From the NCBI GenBank assembly GCA_905201565.1, contig CAJKOS010000028.1:1-14245 (forward strand): a stretch of 14,245 nucleotides of DNA, in the 5' to 3' direction. The DNA is from an uncultured Erysipelotrichaceae bacterium (lineage in GTDB: Bacteria > Bacillota_I > Bacilli_A > Erysipelotrichales > Erysipelotrichaceae). The position numbers were made by a program, and so were the translations under genes. Below are positions 6,682 to 13,390 of the stretch, piece by piece (position 1 is the stretch's first letter; each line of letters starts with the position of its first letter). The notes beneath the pieces were generated by a model. That model saw only the letters and a program-made list of their open reading frames with translations, was not told where the DNA came from and ran no database searches.

Positions 6682-6710
6682 GTTATACCGCAGAATTGCA
6701 TTTCAAGCAA
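6682..6710 (-). promoter_or_regulatory. Putative promoter of the DUF1275-LOG-lipoprotein operon
   Basis: TTGCTT at 6710-6705 and TATAAC at 6687-6682 are spaced by 17 nt. With the usual 6-7 nt from -10 to start, transcription would begin at or within a base or two of the DUF1275 ATG. The promoter starts right where the preceding terminator ends. Confidence 0.5.
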
Positions 6711-6740
6711 TGAAAAAGGATACTCATGACAAGCATCCTT
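6711..6740 (-). terminator. Intrinsic terminator of the Rpn nuclease gene
   Basis: AAGGATGC pairs with GTATCCTT (8 bp, one G-U pair) around a 9-nt loop and is followed by a short T run. The U tract is brief, so termination may be partial and some transcripts could continue into the DUF1275 gene. Confidence 0.7.
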
Positions 6741-6744
6741 CATA

Positions 6745-7806
6745 CTATGCATGCATTGTAGAAATAACAGCTTCTACTTCTTCATAAGGGATATCACAGA
6801 GATATGCAATGTCTGTTCCTGATACACCTTTGCCAAACATGGACAGAATGATATGTTTTCTGTCTTTCGCTTTTCCCTTCGCTTCACCTTCAGCTCTGGC
6901 TTCATTTTCCCATTCTTTTAATGCTATGCACATATCTTCACTCTCCACCCTTTCATTTCTCTTTTCTCTGTACTTGTCAATCAGCCAGTTATCATTTAAG
7001 ACAACGCCTGTAATATAGCAGATCTGAGGACTGACACAAAACTCCTTGAAATATGTCATCGCGATCCGTTTCATGGCCTCTTTATCTTTACTGTATTTTA
7101 CCATACTCATGAAAAACTTCATATCATCACTTTCCATTGCCATGATTTCTTCATCGCTCATCGCATGAGGATTGATGACATTGACAGGCCACGATGGCAT
7201 CCACTTCATAAATTCTTCTGGAACAACAAACATCTCCTTGAGATCTGTTGCACAATCCCATGCATCACCAGTGTACAAGACTGCTGTCACCATAGGATGA
7301 ATTGTATCTGTTTTCCTGAATCGTGACAGCTTTTCGCCATCTGTCAGATCTTTGGGCAACCTGGTTTTCTGTTTCCTTTTGGACCACTTCCTGTTATTTG
7401 CATCACGGATTGCTTTCACCTGTTTCTGATAGCCGATGGCATCATAGTTCAATGATCTCACCGGCATGGCAGGATCTGCTGTTGTCTGATTCTCTATGCC
7501 AAGACCAAACGTATATGGACCATGCCAGTCTTTCAGAATATCCCTGGCTAATGTTTGTCCTTTCGCTACCCGTTCTTCTATTTGCTCAAAGCGCATTGTG
7601 GAAAGCCTTGAATCACGCTCCTCAAGATCTTCGGGAAGAATCTTTTCCGGGAAGAAATGTGTCGCATTGAACAGTGCTGCAAAATTATCAGGATTGGAAA
7701 GGAGTACAGCCATACAGATATCTTTCTGGCTGGTTGTGCCAGGATATGGACTGACTTTCTTTACCTTTTCTTTTGCATTTTTTCTTATTCTCTTTTTGGG
7801 ACTCAT
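6745..7806 (-). CDS. Rpn-family PD-(D/E)XK nuclease / transposase-like protein
   Basis: A 353-aa protein of the Rpn (recombination-promoting nuclease, formerly transposase-31-like) group, abundant in gut Firmicutes. After a basic N-terminus (residues 1-20) come NPDNFAALFN, a FPEKILPEDLEERD segment, an Asp in ARDILKDWHG (Asp89) and GIENQ at 103-107, which together form the PD-(D/E)XK-type site with the E-x-Q variant usual for this family, then MPVRSLNYDAIGYQKQV. The C-terminus has a charged linker (EGEAKGKAK) and a helix-turn-helix-like GKGVSGTDIAYLCDIPYEEV. E. coli Rpn proteins are DNA endonucleases that raise recombination; the role here is unproven. ATG 7806 is favoured over 7830 because AAGGAGGT lies between them, nine bases before 7806. 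No terminal repeats are seen, so it is probably not a self-contained element. Confidence 0.82.
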   Translation of the reverse strand: MSPKKRIRKNAKEKVKKVSPYPGTTSQKDICMAVLLSNPDNFAALFNATHFFPEKILPEDLEERDSRLSTMRFEQIEERVAKGQTLARDILKDWHGPYTFGLGIENQTTADPAMPVRSLNYDAIGYQKQVKAIRDANNRKWSKRKQKTRLPKDLTDGEKLSRFRKTDTIHPMVTAVLYTGDAWDCATDLKEMFVVPEEFMKWMPSWPVNVINPHAMSDEEIMAMESDDMKFFMSMVKYSKDKEAMKRIAMTYFKEFCVSPQICYITGVVLNDNWLIDKYREKRNERVESEDMCIALKEWENEARAEGEAKGKAKDRKHIILSMFGKGVSGTDIAYLCDIPYEEVEAVISTMHA

Positions 7807-7810
7807 CTTT

Positions 7811-7829
7811 TGAGTACCTCCTTCACTCA
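7811..7829 (-). promoter_or_regulatory. Ribosome binding site of the Rpn gene in a small hairpin loop
   Basis: TGAGT and ACTCA form a 5-bp stem whose 9-nt loop contains AAGGAGGT. The loop leaves the site exposed, so this supports ATG 7806 as the start rather than obvious repression. Upstream (7830-7880) I see only weak promoter-like matches, the best being TTGGGT with TAAATT 16 nt later. Confidence 0.4.
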
Positions 7830-7880
7830 TATATGTACCCAGAAAATTTAAAATTCCTCACTTTTCACCCAAAAAAGATA

Positions 7881-7930
7881 AAAAAAAGGCAGTGCCTCAG
7901 TCAGAATACGCTGACTGTGGCTGATCTGCC
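7881..7930 (-). terminator. Terminator of the parE-to-rsfS operon, embedded in rsfS
   Basis: A long hairpin is built from three helices: GGCAG/CTGCC (7930-7926 with 7892-7888), GCC/GGC, and CAGTCAG/CTGACTG around the loop CGTATT (7910-7905). Seven T follow directly (7887-7881). The 5' arm and loop are the last codons of rsfS and the stop codon lies in the stem. It closes the large operon. Confidence 0.9.
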
Positions 7931-8235
7931 CAGAGTGCCTCCAAACGATATTGCTTTCTTGTCTCTTCTGTAAAGATGTGCACAACAACTTCACCAAGAT
8001 CAATCAGCACCCATGTACTGCCTTCAGTACCTTCTTTTGTGCGCACATTGTAACCATTCTTTTCTGCTTCCTGTTCCACATAGTCCGCAAGTGAAGCAGC
8101 CTGACGCACATTGTTGGCTGTACAGATCACAAAGTAATCTGTATATGGATTGACTGCCTGCATATCGATGATAACGATATCTTTGGCAAGTTTATCGCTG
8201 AGTGTCTTTGTCGTAATATCCAATAGTTCAGACAT
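7897..8235 (-). CDS. rsfS: Ribosomal silencing factor RsfS
   Basis: RsfS (YbeB, YqeL, Iojap family) binds ribosomal protein uL14 on the large subunit and blocks joining with the small subunit, lowering translation when nutrients run out. The 112-aa protein matches the family: VIIDMQAVNPYTDYFVICTA, the NVRQAASLADYVEQ helix, EGSTWVLIDLGEVVVHIF and a C-terminal R-x-Y-RLEALWAD segment. ATG 8235 has GGAGGG in front of it and overlaps the yqeK end by 8 nt. Adjacency to yqeK, nadD and yhbY homologues is the standard Firmicutes layout; the methyltransferase gene yqeM that usually follows is absent. Confidence 0.96.
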   Translation of the reverse strand: MSELLDITTKTLSDKLAKDIVIIDMQAVNPYTDYFVICTANNVRQAASLADYVEQEAEKNGYNVRTKEGTEGSTWVLIDLGEVVVHIFTEETRKQYRLEALWADQPQSAYSD

Positions 8236-9043
8236 GTTTACCCTCCGTTTCCAGTATATATGCCTTTGATTCTTCGAGAACCAGCTCTGCCGCCTTCTTC
8301 AGATCACGCATAGCAAGTTCTGTTTCACTACTTACATCATAGTCTCTTGTCGGTTCTATTTTGTCCGCAATATAGAGTATTCTGTCAAGATCTGTCTTAC
8401 CATCTCCCAATGTGTGATGTTCTATTGCTTTGAGAATATCATCATCAAGCGGTCCAAGATGATTCTTTATCCAGACACATGCTGTATAGGAATGCCATAC
8501 CTTTGGACTGATGGACAGCCATTCCGGCTTATCCCTTTTGATGATTTTCTCTGCTTCTTCATCACTCATCGATTTTGTCACATCATGGAGTATGCCTGCC
8601 TTCCAGGCTTTCTTCTCATCAAGATGATGGACATGGGCTAACATCACTGCTGTTTTGGCAACAGAGACAGAATGGGCAAAGCGCTTTGGCTTGCAATGCG
8701 CACGGGCAACTTCTTCAAAGTAAAAACCCTCTTCAAGAAGAATTCTTCTCACAGACTTTGGCACAAGGAAGAAATCACCATCCCTGACACGCTGTTCCTC
8801 AACCTCCGCATCATCCATACAATAGATCTCATCATCCCGATTGATCGCTGTATTTGTTTCAAGATGACCATATGGCATGATAGCAGTTTTCAACAATCTG
8901 ATCCTTTCCGTCATGGAAAGAACCCCTTTTCCCCATGGGATCAGATATACCGTAGTAATATCCTTTTTCTTCAAAAGAGAGCGGGCATATTCAATCTCTT
9001 TTGTCGTTACCGGGTCAAAGGGAGCGACGAATACCGTCTTCAT
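8228..9043 (-). CDS. yqeK: YqeK-type HD hydrolase fused to a degenerate NadD domain
   Basis: The C-terminal half (about 109-271) is a YqeK HD domain, a family shown to split diadenosine tetraphosphate symmetrically into two ADP. Its metal residues are present: His124, His153-Asp154 in ILHDVTK, His184, His209-His210 and Asp227 in YIADKIEPTRDY. The N-terminal ~108 residues look like a shrunken nicotinate-nucleotide adenylyltransferase (NadD): FDPV at 9-12, LIPWGKG with S-x-x-ERIRLL at 43-51, and LVPKSVRRILLEEGFY at 93-108, which resembles the NadD C-terminus. However, the HxGH nucleotide-binding motif is replaced by TTKE, the ISSTxIR motif is unrecognisable, and the middle is missing (about 108 residues against roughly 190). 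The NadD half is therefore probably inactive. ATG 9043 overlaps the yhbY TGA and lacks a clear ribosome binding site. Confidence 0.9.
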   Translation of the reverse strand: MKTVFVAPFDPVTTKEIEYARSLLKKKDITTVYLIPWGKGVLSMTERIRLLKTAIMPYGHLETNTAINRDDEIYCMDDAEVEEQRVRDGDFFLVPKSVRRILLEEGFYFEEVARAHCKPKRFAHSVSVAKTAVMLAHVHHLDEKKAWKAGILHDVTKSMSDEEAEKIIKRDKPEWLSISPKVWHSYTACVWIKNHLGPLDDDILKAIEHHTLGDGKTDLDRILYIADKIEPTRDYDVSSETELAMRDLKKAAELVLEESKAYILETEGKHV

Positions 9044-9330
9044 GGCAGAAGAATCTTTGGTTCTTTGCCCTTTTTATAGAGAATAATGGTTCTGCCAATA
9101 ATCTGCACAACCTCACTGCCTGACAGTCTTGCAAGATCAAAGGCAAGCTCCTTGAGATCATCCGTCGGTGCTGTCTTCAATACGCTGAGCTTGACAAGTT
9201 CCCTTGCCTTCAAGGCATCCTTGAGCGTATTGATCAAAGCATCGCTGATACCATCTTTTCCAATCTGGAAGATTGCCCTTTCGCTTTGTGCCAAAGAGCG
9301 AAGATATGATTTCTGTTTATTCGTCAACAT
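9040..9330 (-). CDS. yhbY: YhbY-family (CRM domain) RNA-binding protein
   Basis: A 96-aa single CRM-domain protein of the YhbY/YqeI family, linked to assembly of the large ribosomal subunit. It has the opening LTNKQKSYLRSLAQ, the GxxG RNA-binding loop as GKDG, LINTLKDALKARELVKLSVL, and LARLSGSEVVQIIGRTIILY near the end. ATG 9330 lies one base after the yqeH stop; the upstream ATG at 9360 belongs to an extension inside yqeH. The spacing to GAAAGGCG is long, so reinitiation after yqeH is likely. It sits between yqeH and the NadD-YqeK gene as in Bacillus, except that aroE is missing from the cluster. Confidence 0.94.
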   Translation of the reverse strand: MLTNKQKSYLRSLAQSERAIFQIGKDGISDALINTLKDALKARELVKLSVLKTAPTDDLKELAFDLARLSGSEVVQIIGRTIILYKKGKEPKILLP

Positions 9331-9331
9331 A

Positions 9332-10381
9332 TTACAGCATCGCCTTTCTAAATGTAACATTCACTGATTTTGGGGCATATACACGGACGGAAGACATCTT
9401 TCCGCTCACGCACACCCAGCCAAGTCCTTCGATGACAACATCCATTTTCTCTTCTGTTTTGCGCATAGCAGAAGTCACAAAATCATCCTGTAAAGGTGTA
9501 GGAACCAGTAACTTACCATAGTGCTTCTGCCAGAATTCATCCGCATTTTCCACCTTGCCACGATGGATGGACAACCTGTCACAAAGGTAGAATACCGCAC
9601 TGGCATGGTCACAGCCAATCACATCCACCCTTGCAAGTCCACCAATCGCAAAGGACTGATCACCTCGTACCTGATAGACAAATGGTTTGATTGTCTTATA
9701 GGGCATAATCGTCTTGAGATCTTCTTCCCGTATATCCATCAACATCGAACCACTGATCTCAATACCAGGTGTATCAATATACTGTACACCATCAATATCC
9801 AGCGGATTGAAGTCAAGGGTCGTACCAGGGTATCTTGAAGAAGTCAGTTCAGGTTTATTCATGAGCTTGTTGAGCAATGTGCTCTTTCCGGCATTTGCCC
9901 TGCCCATGACCACAACGGGTCTATTATGACCATAGGTTTCCACCGCTTCCTTCACCTCTTCCATACCAAGAGTCTCAAAGCTGCTTGTGATGATGAGATG
10001 GCGGATGGAAATACCAAGTTCTTTCAATCTTCCAAAGACAAACCGGGTTATTTTTTCAGGACTCATCGTCTCTGGCAGGATGTCGCGCTTTGTCGCAACC
10101 ATGATGATATCCTTGCCAGCAAGTTTTCTTGAAAGTCCAGGAATCATACTTGCCTCAAAATCAAAGAGATCCACTACCCAGAGTACAAGACAATCCATCT
10201 CATCAATTCTTTTCAATACACTATCCGGATCAATACCCGTCTTCATCGAAATGGTCAGATCATCATAGTGCATGAGGCGGAAACACCTCTGACAGTAATC
10301 ACTGCCCTGCTTTGGCGTATAGCCAGGCAGCTTTGGATTGTCATATTGCAGCTGTATGCCACAGCCCTTACAGTTTGCCAT
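9332..10381 (-). CDS. yqeH: Circularly permuted ribosome-assembly GTPase YqeH
   Basis: YqeH is a GTPase needed for maturation of the small ribosomal subunit. The 349-aa protein begins with a zinc-finger of four cysteines (4, 7, 30, 33) and then has GTPase motifs in permuted order: G4 TKRD at 97-100, G5 TSS at 132-134, G1 GRANAGKST at 160-168, G2 near Thr187-188 in YPGTTLD, and G3 DTPG at 203-206. This order is diagnostic. The C-terminal region with YLCDRLSIHRGK is the RNA-binding part. ATG 10381 has AAAGGTG at proper spacing and starts the zinc-finger; the longer open frame runs back through yqeG. It overlaps yqeG by 14 nt. Confidence 0.97.
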   Translation of the reverse strand: MANCKGCGIQLQYDNPKLPGYTPKQGSDYCQRCFRLMHYDDLTISMKTGIDPDSVLKRIDEMDCLVLWVVDLFDFEASMIPGLSRKLAGKDIIMVATKRDILPETMSPEKITRFVFGRLKELGISIRHLIITSSFETLGMEEVKEAVETYGHNRPVVVMGRANAGKSTLLNKLMNKPELTSSRYPGTTLDFNPLDIDGVQYIDTPGIEISGSMLMDIREEDLKTIMPYKTIKPFVYQVRGDQSFAIGGLARVDVIGCDHASAVFYLCDRLSIHRGKVENADEFWQKHYGKLLVPTPLQDDFVTSAMRKTEEKMDVVIEGLGWVCVSGKMSSVRVYAPKSVNVTFRKAML

Positions 10382-10889
10382 AATATTCACCTTTCTCTGG
10401 TACACCTTTGAGATGACGCAGCGTATCTGATATGAGGCGTACGCCCTTACCAAATATGTTGTTCTGATCTGTTAAAGGATCAACCAGTATTGACATTATA
10501 CCCATAATCCGTCCGCCGGCAATGTCTGTAAAGATCTGATCACCGATCACTGCCGTATGTTTTACATCTGCACCATACTTTGCCAGTACCTTCTTATACC
10601 CAAATGGCAGTGGCTTCAGGCTGAATGAGAAGAAGTCAATATGCAGTTGCTGACAACGTTTCTCCGTTATTGAAGAAACATTGTTCGACATCACAACCGG
10701 GGTAATACCGGCAGCCCGGATACGGTTTACATAGTCTTTGACCTTGTCAGGAATGTCAATGTGCCTGGCATTGATCAATGTGTTATCCATATCGAGAATC
10801 AAAAGGCGGATGCCATGGTGGCGCAGACGCAATGGATCAATGGAAAAGATATCCGGGTAATAGTAATCTGGGTGGAATATGTTCTTCAT
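10368..10889 (-). CDS. yqeG: YqeG-family HAD phosphatase
   Basis: A 173-aa cytosolic HAD-IIIA phosphatase. Motif I is LDMDNTL (Asp33 and Asp35), motif II VVMSNN around 66-70, motif III Lys92 in SLKPLPFGYKK, and motif IV GDQIFTDIAGG at 116-126. The physiological substrate of YqeG is not established to my knowledge; some relatives have been called phosphatidylglycerophosphatases. ATG 10889 overlaps the parC TGA as ATGA and has GGAG seven bases upstream. It is directly upstream of yqeH, the usual pairing in Firmicutes. Confidence 0.94.
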   Translation of the reverse strand: MKNIFHPDYYYPDIFSIDPLRLRHHGIRLLILDMDNTLINARHIDIPDKVKDYVNRIRAAGITPVVMSNNVSSITEKRCQQLHIDFFSFSLKPLPFGYKKVLAKYGADVKHTAVIGDQIFTDIAGGRIMGIMSILVDPLTDQNNIFGKGVRLISDTLRHLKGVPEKGEYYGKL

Positions 10890-13390
10890 GCACTTTCTCC
10901 ATCAAACAAGCTGATCTTCTCAAAATCAGCATGCATTTCATCCTCACCACCAGCAGGGTAATCAACAATCCGGCATTCTTCAATGCCTGGAATCATAAAC
11001 CAGCCATCCTTCAAGGACAACACATCCGTAAAGCCGCTTTCCCTCTGCTTGAGAGGAATATCTACAGCTCTTACCGTATGCAATGCATCATCCATGAACA
11101 ACAGTTCACTTCCTGCATCAACACACATAACTGCAGACAAGACACTAGGATTAGCCTTGAGCTTGCGGCAGACCATCACACCCTTGGCAGGGCGGGAAAC
11201 ACTTGCAACATCAACTGCCTTGATGCGTTTGACAAGTCCCTTATCACTAAGAAGTATTGCATTCTGTGCACCATCATGTAATACCGTACCTGCAGCGATC
11301 ATATCTCCCTTTGCAAAATTCATCGCTTTTACACCCTTGGACTTCACACCATTGCTTGGAATCTGATCAACCGGGAAACGGTAGGCAAAACCATCTCTGG
11401 ATACGAGCATCACCTCATCCTTTTCATAAACCACAAAGGCATTGAGCAATGTGCCGGACACAATATTCATCGCTGGTACAACTTTGTTGTTCCTTTCAAT
11501 CTTGAAAGCAGATACCGGTGTCTTTTTGATATAACCAGTGGACGCAAGGGTCACAATTGAAGCATATGTATGGAAATCCTTGACAAGGATTGCGGAAACA
11601 ATCTTGTCATCCCCATCAATGCGCATCACCTTGTTGAGGTGCATCCCGACATCCTTCCACTTGGCTTCTTCTATCTGCCATACCGGAAGACATGCATAAT
11701 TGCCCTTTGAAGTAAATAACAACAATGTATCCACCGTATCACATTCCAGTGTTCCAATCAGTCTGTCACCATCTTTAAGACCGGTAAACTGACCACTTGA
11801 AGCATTATAGGAACGCATGGAAACACGCTTGACATAGCTGTCACGGGACACGGTGACCATGACACGTTCATTTGTAATCATGGAGGAACGGTCGATGACA
11901 ATATCCGAAACCTCTGCCTCTATTGCCGTACGCCTTGCATCTCCATAATCCTTTTTGACAGCCCGCAGTTCTTTTGTGATCACCGATTTCAAGACATTCT
12001 CATTTTCAATGATCGCCTTTGTATCCTCAATACGGCTGACAAGTTCAGCAAACTCACTTCTCAGCTGCACAATATCCGTATTGCTCAAACGATACAACCG
12101 CAAAGAAACAATGGCTTCTGCCTGAGGTTCATCAAAACCAAACTCATTTTGCAGGTTCTTCTTGGCATCCGCCTTATCTTTGGAAGCACGGATGATGCGG
12201 ATCACTTCATCAAGAATCGAAACAGCCTTCATGAGACCTTCAATCACATGACAGCGCTTCTCCATCTTGTCGAGCTCATATTGAGAGCGGCGCAATACAA
12301 CTTCCTTGCGGAAATCGATAAAAGCATCAAGCAATCCGAGCAGACCTACCTGTACCGGGCGCTTATTGATAATCGCCACATTGTTATAGCTGTAATACAC
12401 CTGTAAATCCGTATTCTTATAGAAGTAGTTGAGAATCATTTGTGCATCCGCATCTTTGCGCACATCCACAACTATCCGCATACCATTGCGGTCTGATTCA
12501 TCCCTGACATCGAGAATGCCATCAATTTCCTTCGATACCCTGATCTCATCCATCTTGCGTACAAGCTGTGCCTTGATAACTTCATATGGTATTTCTGTGA
12601 CAATGATCTGCTGGCATGTCTTCTCTTCGACAATTTCACACTTCGAGCGGATGACGATCCTGCCCTTACCCGTAGCAAAGGCATCCTTGATTCCCTTGGC
12701 ACCCTGTACAATACCGCCGGTAGGAAAGTCAGGTCCTGGCATGATTTCCATCACTTCATCAAGAGAGCACGCAGGATTCTGCAAACGGTAAATCGTTGCG
12801 TCCACCACTTCACCAAGATTGTGTGGTGGCATGTTTGTAGCATAACCTGCCGCAATACCGGTCGCACCATTGACGAGCATTACCGGAAAAGGAACCGGCA
12901 GAACCGTCGGCTCATTTTCAGTATCATCGAAGTTTGGTGCCATCTCTACCGTATCCTTATCGAGGTCATCTTCCATGACCTGGGTAACCTTCGCAAGTCT
13001 TACTTCGGTATATCGCATCGCCGCAGCCGGGTCATCATCGATAGAACCATTGTTACCGTGCATATCGATCAAAGGCAGTCTTACCTTCCAGTCCTGTGAC
13101 ATACGCACCATCGCATCATAGACCGAGGAATCACCATGAGGATGGTAGTTACCGATGACAAGACCTACCGTCTTGGCAGATTTGCGGTATGGATGGTCCC
13201 ATGTATTACCATCATGGTACATCGCATAGAGAATTCTTCTCTGTACCGGTTTCAAGCCATCGCGGGCATCAGGCAATGCTCTTTCCTGGATGATGTATTT
13301 GGCATATCTGCCAAACCCGCTGCCCATGATATCTTCAAGGCGTTCAGGTACATATTTTGTATGATCTTCAATTTTATTCTTCTTAGCCAT
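10886..13390 (-). CDS. parC: DNA topoisomerase IV subunit A
   Basis: ParC is the DNA-cutting subunit of topoisomerase IV, which unlinks daughter chromosomes. The 834-aa protein has the winged-helix core with DGLKPVQRRILYAM at 44-57, the quinolone-determining stretch HPHGDSSVYDAMVRM, and the catalytic Tyr127 in AAAMRYTE. The C-terminal part from about 500 has the repeated blades of the beta-pinwheel. I find no GyrA box (Q-R-R-G-G-K-G), which supports ParC over GyrA. Ser88 and Asp92, equivalent to the pneumococcal resistance positions 79 and 83, are the sensitive-type residues. ATG 13390 shares one base with the parE stop (TGATG) and has GGAGG four bases upstream, so the two subunits are translationally coupled. 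Confidence 0.97.
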   Translation of the reverse strand: MAKKNKIEDHTKYVPERLEDIMGSGFGRYAKYIIQERALPDARDGLKPVQRRILYAMYHDGNTWDHPYRKSAKTVGLVIGNYHPHGDSSVYDAMVRMSQDWKVRLPLIDMHGNNGSIDDDPAAAMRYTEVRLAKVTQVMEDDLDKDTVEMAPNFDDTENEPTVLPVPFPVMLVNGATGIAAGYATNMPPHNLGEVVDATIYRLQNPACSLDEVMEIMPGPDFPTGGIVQGAKGIKDAFATGKGRIVIRSKCEIVEEKTCQQIIVTEIPYEVIKAQLVRKMDEIRVSKEIDGILDVRDESDRNGMRIVVDVRKDADAQMILNYFYKNTDLQVYYSYNNVAIINKRPVQVGLLGLLDAFIDFRKEVVLRRSQYELDKMEKRCHVIEGLMKAVSILDEVIRIIRASKDKADAKKNLQNEFGFDEPQAEAIVSLRLYRLSNTDIVQLRSEFAELVSRIEDTKAIIENENVLKSVITKELRAVKKDYGDARRTAIEAEVSDIVIDRSSMITNERVMVTVSRDSYVKRVSMRSYNASSGQFTGLKDGDRLIGTLECDTVDTLLLFTSKGNYACLPVWQIEEAKWKDVGMHLNKVMRIDGDDKIVSAILVKDFHTYASIVTLASTGYIKKTPVSAFKIERNNKVVPAMNIVSGTLLNAFVVYEKDEVMLVSRDGFAYRFPVDQIPSNGVKSKGVKAMNFAKGDMIAAGTVLHDGAQNAILLSDKGLVKRIKAVDVASVSRPAKGVMVCRKLKANPSVLSAVMCVDAGSELLFMDDALHTVRAVDIPLKQRESGFTDVLSLKDGWFMIPGIEECRIVDYPAGGEDEMHADFEKISLFDGESA

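Noticed and set aside
6745..7806. Complete insertion sequence around the Rpn gene
   Set aside because: No terminal inverted repeats or target duplications were seen in the flanks, which hold ordinary terminators and promoter-like sequence.
10778..11281. 167-codon plus-strand open frame
   Set aside because: It is antisense to the parC C-terminal domain and the start of yqeG, with no domain or start signal.
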